A model generated the notes under the pieces. It ran no database searches and was not told the origin of the DNA. It was given only the letters and a program-made list of their open reading frames with translations. Both the position numbers and the translations under genes were made by a program. Below, one piece after another: positions 15,021 to 23,051 of a stretch of 32,488 nucleotides of DNA. The stretch spans positions 1-32,488 of the forward strand of contig CAZJYT010000008.1 in assembly GCA_964550325.1 (NCBI GenBank), read 5' to 3'. Each line of letters opens with the position of its first letter. The stretch's first letter is position 1. This DNA is from CAZJYT01 sp964550325 (GTDB lineage Bacteria; Patescibacteriota; Minisyncoccia; Minisyncoccales; CAZJYT01).

Positions 15021-15653
15021 ATGAAGGTTTGGGTTTACAATCAAAAAGGAGAGAAAATGGAAGAGATGGATTTGCCAAAAGAGATTTTTGGGATAGAGAT
15101 TAACCCTGATTTAATCCATCAGGTAGCAATTTCCCAGATGGCAAATGAAAGGCAAGGTACCGCTCATACGAAAGATAGGGGAGAGGTAAAAGGAGGAGGG
15201 AGAAAACCCTGGAGACAAAAAGGAACAGGTAGAGCAAGGCATGGTTCTATTAGATCTCCCTTATGGAGAGGTGGTGGAGTTACCTTTGGTCCCACTAAAG
15301 AAAAGAACTATGAGAAAAAGATTCCGAAAAAAATGAGAAGAAAAGCGATTTTGATGCTACTTTCTAGCAAAGCGCTAAAAAATTATCTAATTGTCTTAGA
15401 TGAGCTTAAAATGGAAAAGATAAAGACGAAACTCCTGGAAGAGATTTTGAAAAATTTTCCTTGTCAAGATGAAAGTAGGTTAATTATTCTGCCAGATTAT
15501 GATAAAAATATAATACTTTCAGCTAGAAACCTGCCTAAGGTTCAGACAATTGAAGCAAGAAATTTGAATGTGTTAGATTTATTAAGGTATAAATATTTAT
15601 TATTGCCAAGACAATCGATTGAAGTAATAAAAAAGATTTTTTTGAAAAAATAA
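15021..15653 (+). CDS. rplD: 50S ribosomal protein L4
   Basis: 210 aa. The L4 exit-tunnel loop is recognisable (TKDRGEVKGGGRKPWRQKG, then GRARHGSIRSPLWRGGG). In many bacteria L4 also represses its own S10 operon; no such leader can be proved here. The gene starts 8 nt after rplC. The ATG has the same A/T-rich, SD-less context as its neighbours. Confidence 0.96.
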   Translation: MKVWVYNQKGEKMEEMDLPKEIFGIEINPDLIHQVAISQMANERQGTAHTKDRGEVKGGGRKPWRQKGTGRARHGSIRSPLWRGGGVTFGPTKEKNYEKKIPKKMRRKAILMLLSSKALKNYLIVLDELKMEKIKTKLLEEILKNFPCQDESRLIILPDYDKNIILSARNLPKVQTIEARNLNVLDLLRYKYLLLPRQSIEVIKKIFLKK

Positions 15654-15657
15654 TAAT

Positions 15658-16014
15658 ATGGGATTAAAAAATATTTTTAAAAAGAAATCAGAAAAAGAGA
15701 CAGCCTTTGCCAAGGAGACTCCTTTCAAAGAAGGCTTTGCCTGGAAGGTATTGATATCTCCTCATATTACTGAGAAAGCCACTCAATTAGAGAAAAAAAA
15801 TCAATATGTATTCAGGGTTTATCCTCAAGCAAAAAAGCTTGATATTAAGAAGGCAGTGGAAGAGTTTTATAAGGTGAATGTAGAAGAGGTGAGGATTATT
15901 AAAATTCCTTCTAAGCGAAAAAGAATGGGAAGGATTTGGGGATGGAGAGAGGGGTATAAAAAAGCAATTGTAAAGGTAAAAGAAGGACAAAAGTTAGATG
16001 TTCTACCAAAATAA
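15658..16014 (+). CDS. rplW: 50S ribosomal protein L23
   Basis: 118 aa, about 20 longer than usual because of a charged N-terminal extension (residues 1-28, MGLKNIFKKKSEKETAFAKE). The L23 core follows: LISPHITEKATQLEKKNQYV and KKAVEEFYKVNVEEVRI. L23 sits at the tunnel exit and docks trigger factor and SRP. It begins 4 nt after rplD. Confidence 0.95.
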   Translation: MGLKNIFKKKSEKETAFAKETPFKEGFAWKVLISPHITEKATQLEKKNQYVFRVYPQAKKLDIKKAVEEFYKVNVEEVRIIKIPSKRKRMGRIWGWREGYKKAIVKVKEGQKLDVLPK

Positions 16015-16034
16015 TAAAAAATAATAAATTATTT

Positions 16035-16808
16035 ATGAAGAAAACTTCTGTTTTAACAAAAAAAAAGCCAGAAAAGAAATTATTATTTCCCCTTAAAAAG
16101 AAGGGAGGAAGAAACAATAGTGGGAAAATTACAATAAGGCATAGAGGGGGAGGAGTGAAAAGATTTTATAGAATGGTAGATTTTGGAGAAGAAAAATTAG
16201 GGATTGAGGGAAAGGTAATTGCCCTGGAATATGATCCTAATAGAACAGCCTATATTGCCTTGATAGAGTATCAAGATGGTGATAAAAGATATATTTTAGC
16301 TCCCCATAATCTAAAAAAAGGAAAAAAAATTATTTGTGCTGAAAAGGCGGAAGTAGAAATTGGAAATCGAATGAAACTGAAGAATATCCCGGTAGGAACT
16401 TTGGTTTTTAATATTGAAATGGAACCTCTTAAAGGTGGTAAAATTGCCAGGAGTGCTGGAGTCTTTGCCAAAATTTTGGCTTTTGAGGAAGGATATTGTC
16501 ATTTAAAGATGCCCTCAGGAGAAATAAGAAAGATTTCTCAAGAGTGTTTTGCTACCATTGGGCAAGTTTCTCATCCCGAGAAGAGGTTTGAAAAGTTAGG
16601 AAAGGCTGGGAGAAAAAGATTAAAGGGGTGGCGTCCCACGGTGAGAGGTTCTGTAATGAATCCCAGAGATCATTCTCATGGGGGAGGAGAAGGGAAGTCT
16701 CCTATTGGATTAAAATTTCCCAAGACCCCTTGGGGAAAGCCGGCTTTAGGAGTGAGAACAAGAAAAAAGAAATGGACAGATAAACTTATAATTAAAAGAA
16801 GAAAATAA
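16035..16808 (+). CDS. rplB: 50S ribosomal protein L2
   Basis: 257 aa, compared with about 275 in most bacteria. Conserved blocks are GGRNNSGKITIRHRGGGVKR and, near the peptidyl-transferase centre, VRGSVMNPRDHSHGGGEGK, including the essential His region. The N-terminus is shortened: MKKTSVLTKKKPEKKLL replaces the usual KYKPTSPGRR segment. In-frame stops lie just upstream, so a longer start is not available. The protein otherwise looks functional. Confidence 0.96.
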   Translation: MKKTSVLTKKKPEKKLLFPLKKKGGRNNSGKITIRHRGGGVKRFYRMVDFGEEKLGIEGKVIALEYDPNRTAYIALIEYQDGDKRYILAPHNLKKGKKIICAEKAEVEIGNRMKLKNIPVGTLVFNIEMEPLKGGKIARSAGVFAKILAFEEGYCHLKMPSGEIRKISQECFATIGQVSHPEKRFEKLGKAGRKRLKGWRPTVRGSVMNPRDHSHGGGEGKSPIGLKFPKTPWGKPALGVRTRKKKWTDKLIIKRRK

Positions 16809-16822
16809 TAAATAATTTTAAT

Positions 16823-17143
16823 ATGGGAAGAAGTCTAAAAAAAGGTCCTTATATCGATCAAAAATTATTAAGAAAAATTAAAAAAGCAAAGCCAGGGGAA
16901 GCAATAAAAACCTGGGCTAGAGATGCTACTATTTTACCTGAGATGATAGGGTTTACCTTTTTGGTTCATAATGGGAAAGATTTTTTGCCAGTAAAGGTAA
17001 CAGAAGAAATGGTAGGTCATAAGTTAGGAGAGTTCTCCCCAACAACCAAATTTCTGCGTCACGGAGGGAAAATGCAAAGGGAATTAGAACAAAAAGCAGC
17101 CCAAAAAGAGGCAATGAAAATGAAAGGTTCTGAGACAGGTTAG
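16823..17143 (+). CDS. rpsS: 30S ribosomal protein S19
   Basis: 106 aa. The S19 signature is complete: MGRSLKKGPYIDQKLLRKI at the start, then TWARDATILPEMIGFTFLVHNG, and VGHKLGEFSPTTKFLRHGG. The C-terminal tail is about 10 residues longer than usual (RELEQKAAQKEAMKMKGSET). It belongs to the 30S head. It is separated by 14 nt from rplB and 13 nt from rplV. Confidence 0.97.
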   Translation: MGRSLKKGPYIDQKLLRKIKKAKPGEAIKTWARDATILPEMIGFTFLVHNGKDFLPVKVTEEMVGHKLGEFSPTTKFLRHGGKMQRELEQKAAQKEAMKMKGSETG

Positions 17144-17156
17144 TTCTTGAAATATT

Positions 17157-17546
17157 ATGGGAGTGATTGCTAAATTACACTATTTAAGAATAGCCCCAAG
17201 AAAAGTGAGATTAGTAGCAGACCTAATTAGAGGAAAATCAGTAATAGAAGCTGAGAATATTTTGAATTTTACCTTTAAAAAACCAGTTTTGCCTGTCTTA
17301 AAACTCTTAAAATCAGCGATAGCAAATGCAGAGAACAATTTTAATCTTAAAAAGGAAAGTCTTTATATTTCTAAAATTTTAGTTGATGAGGGCCCAAGAT
17401 TAAAAAGGTTATTTCCCAGAGCAAGGGGGAGGGCAAATATAATTCAAAAAAAGACTTCCCATATTACTATAGTTCTTGAGGAAATGTCAGAGTCAAAAAG
17501 AGAAATGATAAAAAATAAAAAAGAGGAAAAAAATTATGGCTCATAA
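17157..17546 (+). CDS. rplV: 50S ribosomal protein L22
   Basis: 129 aa. L22 features are LRIAPRKVRLVADLIRGKSV at the N-terminus and the tunnel beta-hairpin region GPRLKRLFPRARGRANIIQK, followed by SHITIVLEE. A Lys/Glu-rich tail of about 18 residues extends the C-terminus and overlaps the rpsC start by 11 nt, indicating translational coupling. Confidence 0.97.
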   Translation: MGVIAKLHYLRIAPRKVRLVADLIRGKSVIEAENILNFTFKKPVLPVLKLLKSAIANAENNFNLKKESLYISKILVDEGPRLKRLFPRARGRANIIQKKTSHITIVLEEMSESKREMIKNKKEEKNYGS

Positions 17547-18177
17547 GGTTCATCCAAAAATATTTAGAATAAGGAGTGTTAATGATTGGTTTTCAAAAGG
17601 ATTCTATCAAAAAAATTTTGCTCAATGCTTAAAGGAAGATTATATAATTAGGAAATTTTTAGAAAAAAAAATAGGAGAATTTGGTGTGGAGAAAATAGAA
17701 ATTGAAAGATCTCCTCTGAAAATAAATATTATTATTTCTACTTCCAGGCCTGGGTTAGTAATCGGAAGGAGAGGAGAAGAAATTGAAAACCTAAGAAAAG
17801 AAATTGAAAAATTATTAATTACAAAACCTGAACCTACAGTAAGGATAGAAATAAAAGAGGTTCCTAAGCCATGGATGGTAGCTTCTTTAGTAGCCAAATG
17901 GATGGCAGAACAAATTCAAAAAAGAGTTCCTTATCGTAGGGTATTAAAACAAGCATTGGCTAAAATTATGAGCAATAAGGAAGTGAAAGGAGCCAGGGTT
18001 CAGGTAGCAGGTAGATTAGATGGAGTAGAGATAGCCAGAACCGAGTGGCTTCAAAATGGGAATCTTCCTCGTCAAACTATTAGAGCAGATATAGACTATG
18101 CTTACAAGAGAGCCTATTGTAGATATGGAGTAATAGGAGTGAAGGTATGGATTTATAAAGGAGAGAAATTTGATTAA
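17536..18177 (+). CDS. rpsC: 30S ribosomal protein S3
   Basis: 213 aa. It starts MAHKVHPKIFRI, has the KH-domain loop VIGRRGEEIENLRKEI and the C-terminal domain motif GRLDGVEIARTEW. S3 forms the mRNA entry site of the 30S subunit. It overlaps rplV by 11 nt. The GAGG at about 8 nt before its ATG, inside rplV, is one of the few convincing Shine-Dalgarno sequences in this window. Confidence 0.97.
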   Translation: MAHKVHPKIFRIRSVNDWFSKGFYQKNFAQCLKEDYIIRKFLEKKIGEFGVEKIEIERSPLKINIIISTSRPGLVIGRRGEEIENLRKEIEKLLITKPEPTVRIEIKEVPKPWMVASLVAKWMAEQIQKRVPYRRVLKQALAKIMSNKEVKGARVQVAGRLDGVEIARTEWLQNGNLPRQTIRADIDYAYKRAYCRYGVIGVKVWIYKGEKFD

Positions 18178-18181
18178 TTTT

Positions 18182-18589
18182 ATGTTGTTGCAACCAAAAA
18201 AAGTAAAATATAGGAAGTCTCAAAAAGGAAGATCAAAAGGAATTGAAATCAGAGCGACAAAGTTAAATTTCGGGAGTTTTGGCTTAAAAGCCTTAGAGGC
18301 ACGATGGATTTCTGGCCGTCAGTTAGAGGCGGCGAGAAGGGCAATTTTAAGATATTTAAAAAAAGGAGGGAAATTATGGTTAAGACTTTTTCCCCAGAAA
18401 CCTATTACTAAAAAGGGAGATGAAGTTCCAATGGGAGGGGGAAAGGGTTCGGTGGAGTTTTACGCCTTTCCAATAAAGCCTGGAAGAATAATATTTGAAT
18501 TAGAAGGAGTGAAAGAGGAAATTGCAAAGGAAGCTTTCAGAAAAGCAGCAGATAAGCTTCCTTTTAAGACAAAGTTTATAAAGAAATAA
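18182..18589 (+). CDS. rplP: 50S ribosomal protein L16
   Basis: 135 aa from ATG 18182 (MLLQPKKVKYRKSQKGR), the canonical L16 start. An upstream TTG at 18170 would overlap rpsC and is not needed. Further motifs are WISGRQLEAARRAI, LRLFPQKPITKK and MGGGKGSVEFYAFPIKPG. L16 organises the tRNA A-site of the 50S subunit. It begins 4 nt after rpsC. Confidence 0.97.
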   Translation: MLLQPKKVKYRKSQKGRSKGIEIRATKLNFGSFGLKALEARWISGRQLEAARRAILRYLKKGGKLWLRLFPQKPITKKGDEVPMGGGKGSVEFYAFPIKPGRIIFELEGVKEEIAKEAFRKAADKLPFKTKFIKK

Positions 18590-18594
18590 TTTTT

Positions 18595-18798
18595 ATGAAG
18601 GCCAAAGAGCTAAGAGAAAAAGATATAGAGGAACTGAAGAACCTTTTAGGAAAACAAAGAGAAAAATTATTAAAGGTCCGTTTTCACTTAGCAATGGGAA
18701 GATTAAAAAATGTTAGAGAAATTAGGAAAATTAAAAAAGATATTGCTCGGATTCTAACGATTCTTTCAGAAAAAAGGAGAAATTCTTCAAAAATTTAA
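18595..18798 (+). CDS. rpmC: 50S ribosomal protein L29
   Basis: 67 aa, two-helix protein with the family pattern KAKELREKDIEELKNLL, then LRFHL-like KVRFHLAMGRLKNVREIRKI. It sits beside L23 at the tunnel exit. It lies 5 nt after rplP and 11 nt before rpsQ, in the usual L16-L29-S17 order. Confidence 0.95.
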   Translation: MKAKELREKDIEELKNLLGKQREKLLKVRFHLAMGRLKNVREIRKIKKDIARILTILSEKRRNSSKI

Positions 18799-18809
18799 TT
18801 TTTAAACCT

Positions 18810-19055
18810 ATGCCTAAAAAAGTATTAACAGGGAGAGTAGTTTCTGATAAAATGAAAAAGACAGTAGTGGTAGAGGTTGAGAGATTAAAAGAGCATCCCA
18901 AATATAAGAAACGCTATAAAGTAAGAAAAAAATATAAAGCCCATGATGAGAAGGAGGAGTGTAAAATAGGAGATAAGGTACTGATTGAGGAATGTAGGCC
19001 CTTGAGTAAAGAGAAGAGGTGGCGAGTGATAAAAATTTTAGAAAGAAAAGAATAA
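18810..19055 (+). CDS. rpsQ: 30S ribosomal protein S17
   Basis: 81 aa OB-fold protein. Motifs are LTGRVVSDKMKKTVVVEVER, then YKKRYKVRKKYKAHDE and CRPLSKEKRWRVIKI. It binds 16S rRNA early in assembly. It is the last ribosomal gene visible here: rplN and rplX, which commonly follow, are replaced by repeat copy 2 and then trxB, so the cluster is broken at this point. Confidence 0.96.
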   Translation: MPKKVLTGRVVSDKMKKTVVVEVERLKEHPKYKKRYKVRKKYKAHDEKEECKIGDKVLIEECRPLSKEKRWRVIKILERKE

Positions 19056-19061
19056 ACAAAA

Positions 19062-19298
19062 TGTACTACCTAACCACTTCAGTAACAACTCTTAGTAATT
19101 TCTTCTCAGAGGCATCTTGTCTCGGGGAGCACGGAGTCGCCTTAAGTGCTGGAATAGTAGTTACTTCACAGGCGCTCCTATACCTCGCCGAGCCTTACAA
19201 AGTCCCTACTGAAATACAATCTTCTTCTCGGGCTCGGCTGCGGTATGCTCCCCTCGACAAGATGCCTCTACTAATTTATTACCAAATGGTTAGCAAAT
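19062..19298 (-). repeat. three-way-junction repeat element, copy 2 (237 bp, inverted relative to copy 1)
   Basis: The reverse complement aligns along its whole length with 8129-8368. Stem P1 pairs 19109-19131 with 19246-19268 (21 of 23 bp). Arms P2 and P3 have the same stems as copy 1 (GCCGAGCC/GGCTCGGC and GGAGCGCCT/AGGCG-A-CTCC), and the P2 loop is almost unchanged. Three P1 base pairs differ from copy 1 on both sides, keeping the pairing. The outer stem here includes CTAACCA/TGGTTAG. It fills the space between rpsQ and trxB. A 99-codon ORF across it is a by-product of the stems. Whether it is RNA or a mobile element is open. Confidence 0.88.
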
Positions 19299-19310
19299 AC
19301 AAACAAAATT

Positions 19311-20249
19311 ATGTATGATTTAATAATAATCGGTGGAGGTCCAGCAGGAATTACAGCTGGAATTTATTCTGGAAGGCAAAAGCTTTCTACTCTCTTAATT
19401 TCAAAAGAAATCGGAGGACAGTTAATGAAAAAGGCGGGAATGATTGAAAACTATCCAGGCTTCAAAGAAATTCCAGCTTTAGAGCTAATCCAAAAATTTC
19501 ATGATCATTTAAAAAAGATAGTCTCTGAAAAACTAATTGAGCTTAAGCTTGATGAGGTAGTGAAGGTAAAAAAGGAAAAAGAAATTTTTTTAATTTTTAC
19601 TAAAAAACAAGAGAGGTTCCAGTCAAAAGCCTTAATTGTAGCGGTTGGAACTATTCCTCGAAAATTAAATGTTCCTGGAGAAAGAGAGTACATTGGGAAA
19701 GGAGTGAGTTATTGTGTCACCTGTGATGGGCCTTTATTTAAAGACAAAACCGTAGCTATAATTGGAGGAGGAAATTCTGCTTTGGAAGCTGCTCTTTTTT
19801 TAAGTAAAATTGCCAAAAAGATCTATATTTTAGAAGCAAGAGAGAGATTAGGAGGAGATAGAGAAAATCAAGAGAGGGTAAGAAAACTTCCAAATGTTAC
19901 CATTCTTTTAAATGTTATAGTTAAAGAGATTAGGGGAGAAAAATTTGTTAACTGCCTTCTGTACCAAGAAAAAAACACAAAGAAAGAAATACCTCTTTCT
20001 ATAGATGGGATTTTTATAGAAATCGGTGGCACTCCTGAGACATCCTTTTTAGGAGATTTGGTAGAAAGAAATGAAAGAAAAGAGATAATAGTAGATTTCG
20101 AGACCTATCAGACAAAAACCCCAGGTCTTTTTGCGGTAGGGGATGTTAATACTGGGAAATACAAACAGATTGTCATTGCCTGTGGAGAGGGGGCAAAATC
20201 AGCTCTTTTTGCGAATGAATATTTGCAAAGGTTAAAAAAAGATATATGA
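19311..20249 (+). CDS. trxB: thioredoxin reductase-like flavoprotein
   Basis: This 312-aa low-molecular-weight flavoprotein passes electrons from a pyridine nucleotide through FAD to a disulfide. The FAD site is GGGPAG (8-13), the redox pair Cys135/Cys138 is in SYCVTCDG, the second nucleotide fold is GGGNSALEAA, and the C-terminal FAD motif is GLFAVGDV. The NADPH motif HRRxxxR of standard TrxB is missing: the strand end reads ILEARERLGGD with Glu175, as in NADH-using AhpF-type enzymes, so NADH is the likelier donor (inference). It starts 13 nt after repeat copy 2 and overlaps eno by ATGA. Confidence 0.92.
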   Translation: MYDLIIIGGGPAGITAGIYSGRQKLSTLLISKEIGGQLMKKAGMIENYPGFKEIPALELIQKFHDHLKKIVSEKLIELKLDEVVKVKKEKEIFLIFTKKQERFQSKALIVAVGTIPRKLNVPGEREYIGKGVSYCVTCDGPLFKDKTVAIIGGGNSALEAALFLSKIAKKIYILEARERLGGDRENQERVRKLPNVTILLNVIVKEIRGEKFVNCLLYQEKNTKKEIPLSIDGIFIEIGGTPETSFLGDLVERNERKEIIVDFETYQTKTPGLFAVGDVNTGKYKQIVIACGEGAKSALFANEYLQRLKKDI

Positions 20250-21442
20250 AAATCAAAAACATTAGGGCAAGAAAGGTATTAAATTCTCGTGGCAATTTTA
20301 CAATTGAGGTAATTTTAGAAACTCCTCAGGGGATATTTAAAAGCCAGGTACCTGGTGGAGCTTCTACTGGAAAATATGAGGCTAAGGTGGTAAGTGTGGA
20401 AAAGGCAATTAAGAATATTAAAAACATTATTTCAAAAGAGTTAAGAGGAAAGGATGTCACTGAACAAGAAAAAATAGATAAATTTTTAATACCTCAAAAG
20501 TTTGGTGCTAACGCTACTACTGGGGTCTCTTTGGCAGTTTGTAGAGCGGGAGCTAAGGCTAAAAATCTACCCCTCTATCAATACATTGCCAATTTTTTGA
20601 AATTAAAAAAATTATCCCTTCCCTTTCCTTCCTTTAATATTATTAATGGAGGATTACATGCCGGAAACGAATTAGACTTTCAAGAATTTATGATTGTTCC
20701 TCAAGAAAAGATATTTTCTAAAAACCTATTTCTGGCAGTTCAAATTTATCATAAACTAAAAAAATTGATAAAAGATAAATTTGTTGACTTAGCCATAAAT
20801 GTAGGAGACGAGGGAGGTTTTGCTCCCCCGATAGTTACTCCAGAAGAGGGTATTGATTTAATTTTAGAGGTTCTAAGAGAGCTGAATTGTGAAGGAAGAG
20901 TGAAAATGATCATTGATGTTGCCAGTTCTCAGTTTTATCAAAGAGGGAAGTATAAGCTAAAAATAGGAGTGTTTGATAGAGAAAAATTGGCAAAATACTA
21001 CTTATCTTTGGTAAAGAAATACCCCTTATTATTAGGAATAGAAGACCCTTTTGGAGAGAATGATTGGGAGGGCTGGAGTAATTTCTATTTGAAGATAAAA
21101 AAGAAAAAGAAGGGATTTATAATAATTGGTGATGATCTCTTGGTTACCAATCCAAAGAGAATAAAGATGGCCCAAAAGAAAAAGGTCTGTAACGGAGCAA
21201 TAATTAAAATTAACCAAATAGGTACCCTTTCTCAAGCCATTTCAGCTGTTAGGTTGGCTCAATCTTTTGGTTGGAAGATTGTAGTTTCTCACCGCTCAGG
21301 TGAGACTACTGACGATTTTATTGCAGATTTTGCAGTAGGAGTGGGAGCGGATTTTATTAAAACCGGGGCTCCTGCGAGAGGGGAGAGGGTAGTAAAATAT
21401 AATCGGTTATTAGAAATTGAAGAGGAACTAAAAAAATTATGA
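20246..21442 (+). CDS. eno: enolase
   Basis: 398 aa, about 30 shorter than typical bacterial enolases. It converts 2-phosphoglycerate to phosphoenolpyruvate with Mg2+. The conserved set is present: NSRGNFTIEV at the start, PGGASTG, the catalytic Glu in DFQEFMIVP and GDEGGFAPP, metal ligands in IIDVAS, GIEDPF and IGDDLL, the catalytic Lys in IKINQIGTL, SHRSGET and IKTGAPARGER. The shortening is spread over surface loops. It overlaps trxB (ATGA) before it and the receiver gene (ATGA) after it, so all are one transcription unit. Confidence 0.96.
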   Translation: MKIKNIRARKVLNSRGNFTIEVILETPQGIFKSQVPGGASTGKYEAKVVSVEKAIKNIKNIISKELRGKDVTEQEKIDKFLIPQKFGANATTGVSLAVCRAGAKAKNLPLYQYIANFLKLKKLSLPFPSFNIINGGLHAGNELDFQEFMIVPQEKIFSKNLFLAVQIYHKLKKLIKDKFVDLAINVGDEGGFAPPIVTPEEGIDLILEVLRELNCEGRVKMIIDVASSQFYQRGKYKLKIGVFDREKLAKYYLSLVKKYPLLLGIEDPFGENDWEGWSNFYLKIKKKKKGFIIIGDDLLVTNPKRIKMAQKKKVCNGAIIKINQIGTLSQAISAVRLAQSFGWKIVVSHRSGETTDDFIADFAVGVGADFIKTGAPARGERVVKYNRLLEIEEELKKL

Positions 21443-21825
21443 AAAAGATTCTTTTGGCAGAAGATGATCCCTTTTTAATTGATGTTTATTACCATAAATT
21501 AAAATCAGCTAATTTTGAGGTGAAGGTGGTAGAAAATGGAGAGAAGGTATTTGGGGAGTTAGCTAAAGAAAAGTTTGATCTTTTGATTTTAGATATTATT
21601 TTACCAGGCCATTCTGGATGGGAGATTCTAGAGAAGATAGACGAAAATAGAGGGAAAGAAGAAAATCTAAGAAATCTAAAAATTATCATTCTTTCTAATC
21701 TTGGGGAAAAAAGTGATATAAAGAGAGCCTTAGATTTGAAGGCTGACTCTTATTTGATTAAAGCTCATTTTACTCCTCGAGAGATAGTAGAAGAGGTGAG
21801 GAAGGTCTTAAATTTAAATCAATAA
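21439..21825 (+). CDS. stand-alone response-regulator receiver protein
   Basis: This 128-aa CheY-like receiver domain has no output domain. The acidic pair is Asp9-Asp10 (LLAEDDPF), the phospho-acceptor is Asp52 (LLILDIILPG), the switch Ser is Ser86 (IIILSNLGE) and the conserved Lys is Lys108 (SYLIKAHF). It overlaps eno by ATGA and ends 5 nt before apgM. No histidine kinase lies in the window. It is embedded between glycolytic genes, so a link to metabolic control is possible, but the partner is unknown. Confidence 0.92.
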   Translation: MKKILLAEDDPFLIDVYYHKLKSANFEVKVVENGEKVFGELAKEKFDLLILDIILPGHSGWEILEKIDENRGKEENLRNLKIIILSNLGEKSDIKRALDLKADSYLIKAHFTPREIVEEVRKVLNLNQ

Positions 21826-21830
21826 TTTTT

Positions 21831-23051
21831 ATGAGAAAAATTTTGTTAATTGTTTTTGATGGTTTGGGAGATTCACCCATTCCTCAATTAAGAAATAAGA
21901 CTCCTTTAGAGGCAGCAAAAACTCCCAATTTGGATTTTTTGGCAAAAAAAGGAATGTGTGGGTTAATTAAACCTTGGGTTAAAAAGGGAAAGTTACCTAC
22001 TTCTGAAGATTGCCATTTCGCTCTCTTTGGATATCCTCCTTTAATCTCCAATCCTGGGAGAGGGGTTTTGGAGGTTTTGGGAATAGGAGAGAGAATTTCC
22101 AGAGATGATGTTTGTTTTAGAGGAAATTTTGCCACTATAGATAGTAATTATGTCATTGTAGATAGAAGGGCTCAAAGGATTGAGAATACTGAGCCTTTGA
22201 TTTTAGAGCTTAATAAAATTAAATTAAAAGGAGCAAGAGTTATTGTTAAAAAGGCATTTGGTCATAGAGTAGGGATAATTTTGAGAGGAAAAGGAGTTTC
22301 AGAGAAGGTTACCTCTAATGATCCTAAAAGAACTGGAGTGAAGGTTTTGAAGATTTTACCAAAGATTAGAGAAGCAAAAAAAACCTGCGAGCTTTTAAAA
22401 GAATTCTTGGAAAAAGCAAAATATATTTTGGAAAACCATCCCTTAAATAAAAAAAGAAAAAAGCAAGGAAAACTGCCAGCCAATTATCTCCTCTTAAGAG
22501 GAGCGGGAAAATGGAGAAAGATAAAAAGTTTTAAAGAAAAATATGGATTAAAGGCAGGTTTTATTGCGGGAGGAACTCTTTATAAAGGAATTGCAAAATA
22601 TTTAGGAATGGAAGAGATAAAGGTAAAGGGAGCAACAGGACTTCCCACTACTAATTTAAAAGGAAAATTTGAGAAGGCAGTAAAATCTCTTAAACACTTT
22701 GACTTTATTTTTTTACATGTAAAAGCTACTGATAATTTAGCAGAAGATGGGAATTTCTTGGGTAAAAAAAGGTTTATTGAGAAAATCGATAAGAATCTAA
22801 AGGTCATATTGAACTTAGAGGGTAGTTTAATAGTTATAACAGGAGATCATTCAACCTGTTCTAATCTAAAAAGACACTGTTTAAATCCTAATCCAATTTT
22901 AGTCTTTGGTCCAAAAATAACAGGAGATTCAACGAAAAAATTTAGTGAAAAAGAATGCCAGAAGGGAAGCCTAAAAACAATCAAGCAACTTAAGGTAATG
23001 GAGAAAATTTTTTCTCTGGCTAATCTAAAAAGTTCTAAGAAATTTTTCTGA
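21831..23051 (+). CDS. apgM: 2,3-bisphosphoglycerate-independent phosphoglycerate mutase, archaeal type
   Basis: 406 aa alkaline-phosphatase-superfamily enzyme that interconverts 3- and 2-phosphoglycerate, the step just before enolase. Typical ApgM features are VFDGLGDSP at the N-terminus (metal Asp), the catalytic Ser58 in LPTSEDCHFALFGY, NPGRGVLEVLGIG, RGNFATID, VDRRAQR, and the C-terminal metal motif TGDHST followed by KRHCLNPNP. The last reads HCLNP where HSxDP is usual. It is of archaeal type rather than the GpmI type. The last 27 nt overlap the convergent membrane-protein gene. Confidence 0.92.
   Translation: MRKILLIVFDGLGDSPIPQLRNKTPLEAAKTPNLDFLAKKGMCGLIKPWVKKGKLPTSEDCHFALFGYPPLISNPGRGVLEVLGIGERISRDDVCFRGNFATIDSNYVIVDRRAQRIENTEPLILELNKIKLKGARVIVKKAFGHRVGIILRGKGVSEKVTSNDPKRTGVKVLKILPKIREAKKTCELLKEFLEKAKYILENHPLNKKRKKQGKLPANYLLLRGAGKWRKIKSFKEKYGLKAGFIAGGTLYKGIAKYLGMEEIKVKGATGLPTTNLKGKFEKAVKSLKHFDFIFLHVKATDNLAEDGNFLGKKRFIEKIDKNLKVILNLEGSLIVITGDHSTCSNLKRHCLNPNPILVFGPKITGDSTKKFSEKECQKGSLKTIKQLKVMEKIFSLANLKSSKKFF

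Noticed and set aside
18814..19059. Long minus-strand ORF opposite rpsQ
   Set aside because: It is an antisense shadow of a conserved ribosomal gene, rich in Leu, Phe and Ser as expected from complementing A/T-rich Lys/Glu codons.
19019..19318. A 99-codon plus-strand ORF between rpsQ and trxB
   Set aside because: It runs through repeat copy 2, has no protein-like composition or family motif, and the other copy of the repeat does not keep the frame.
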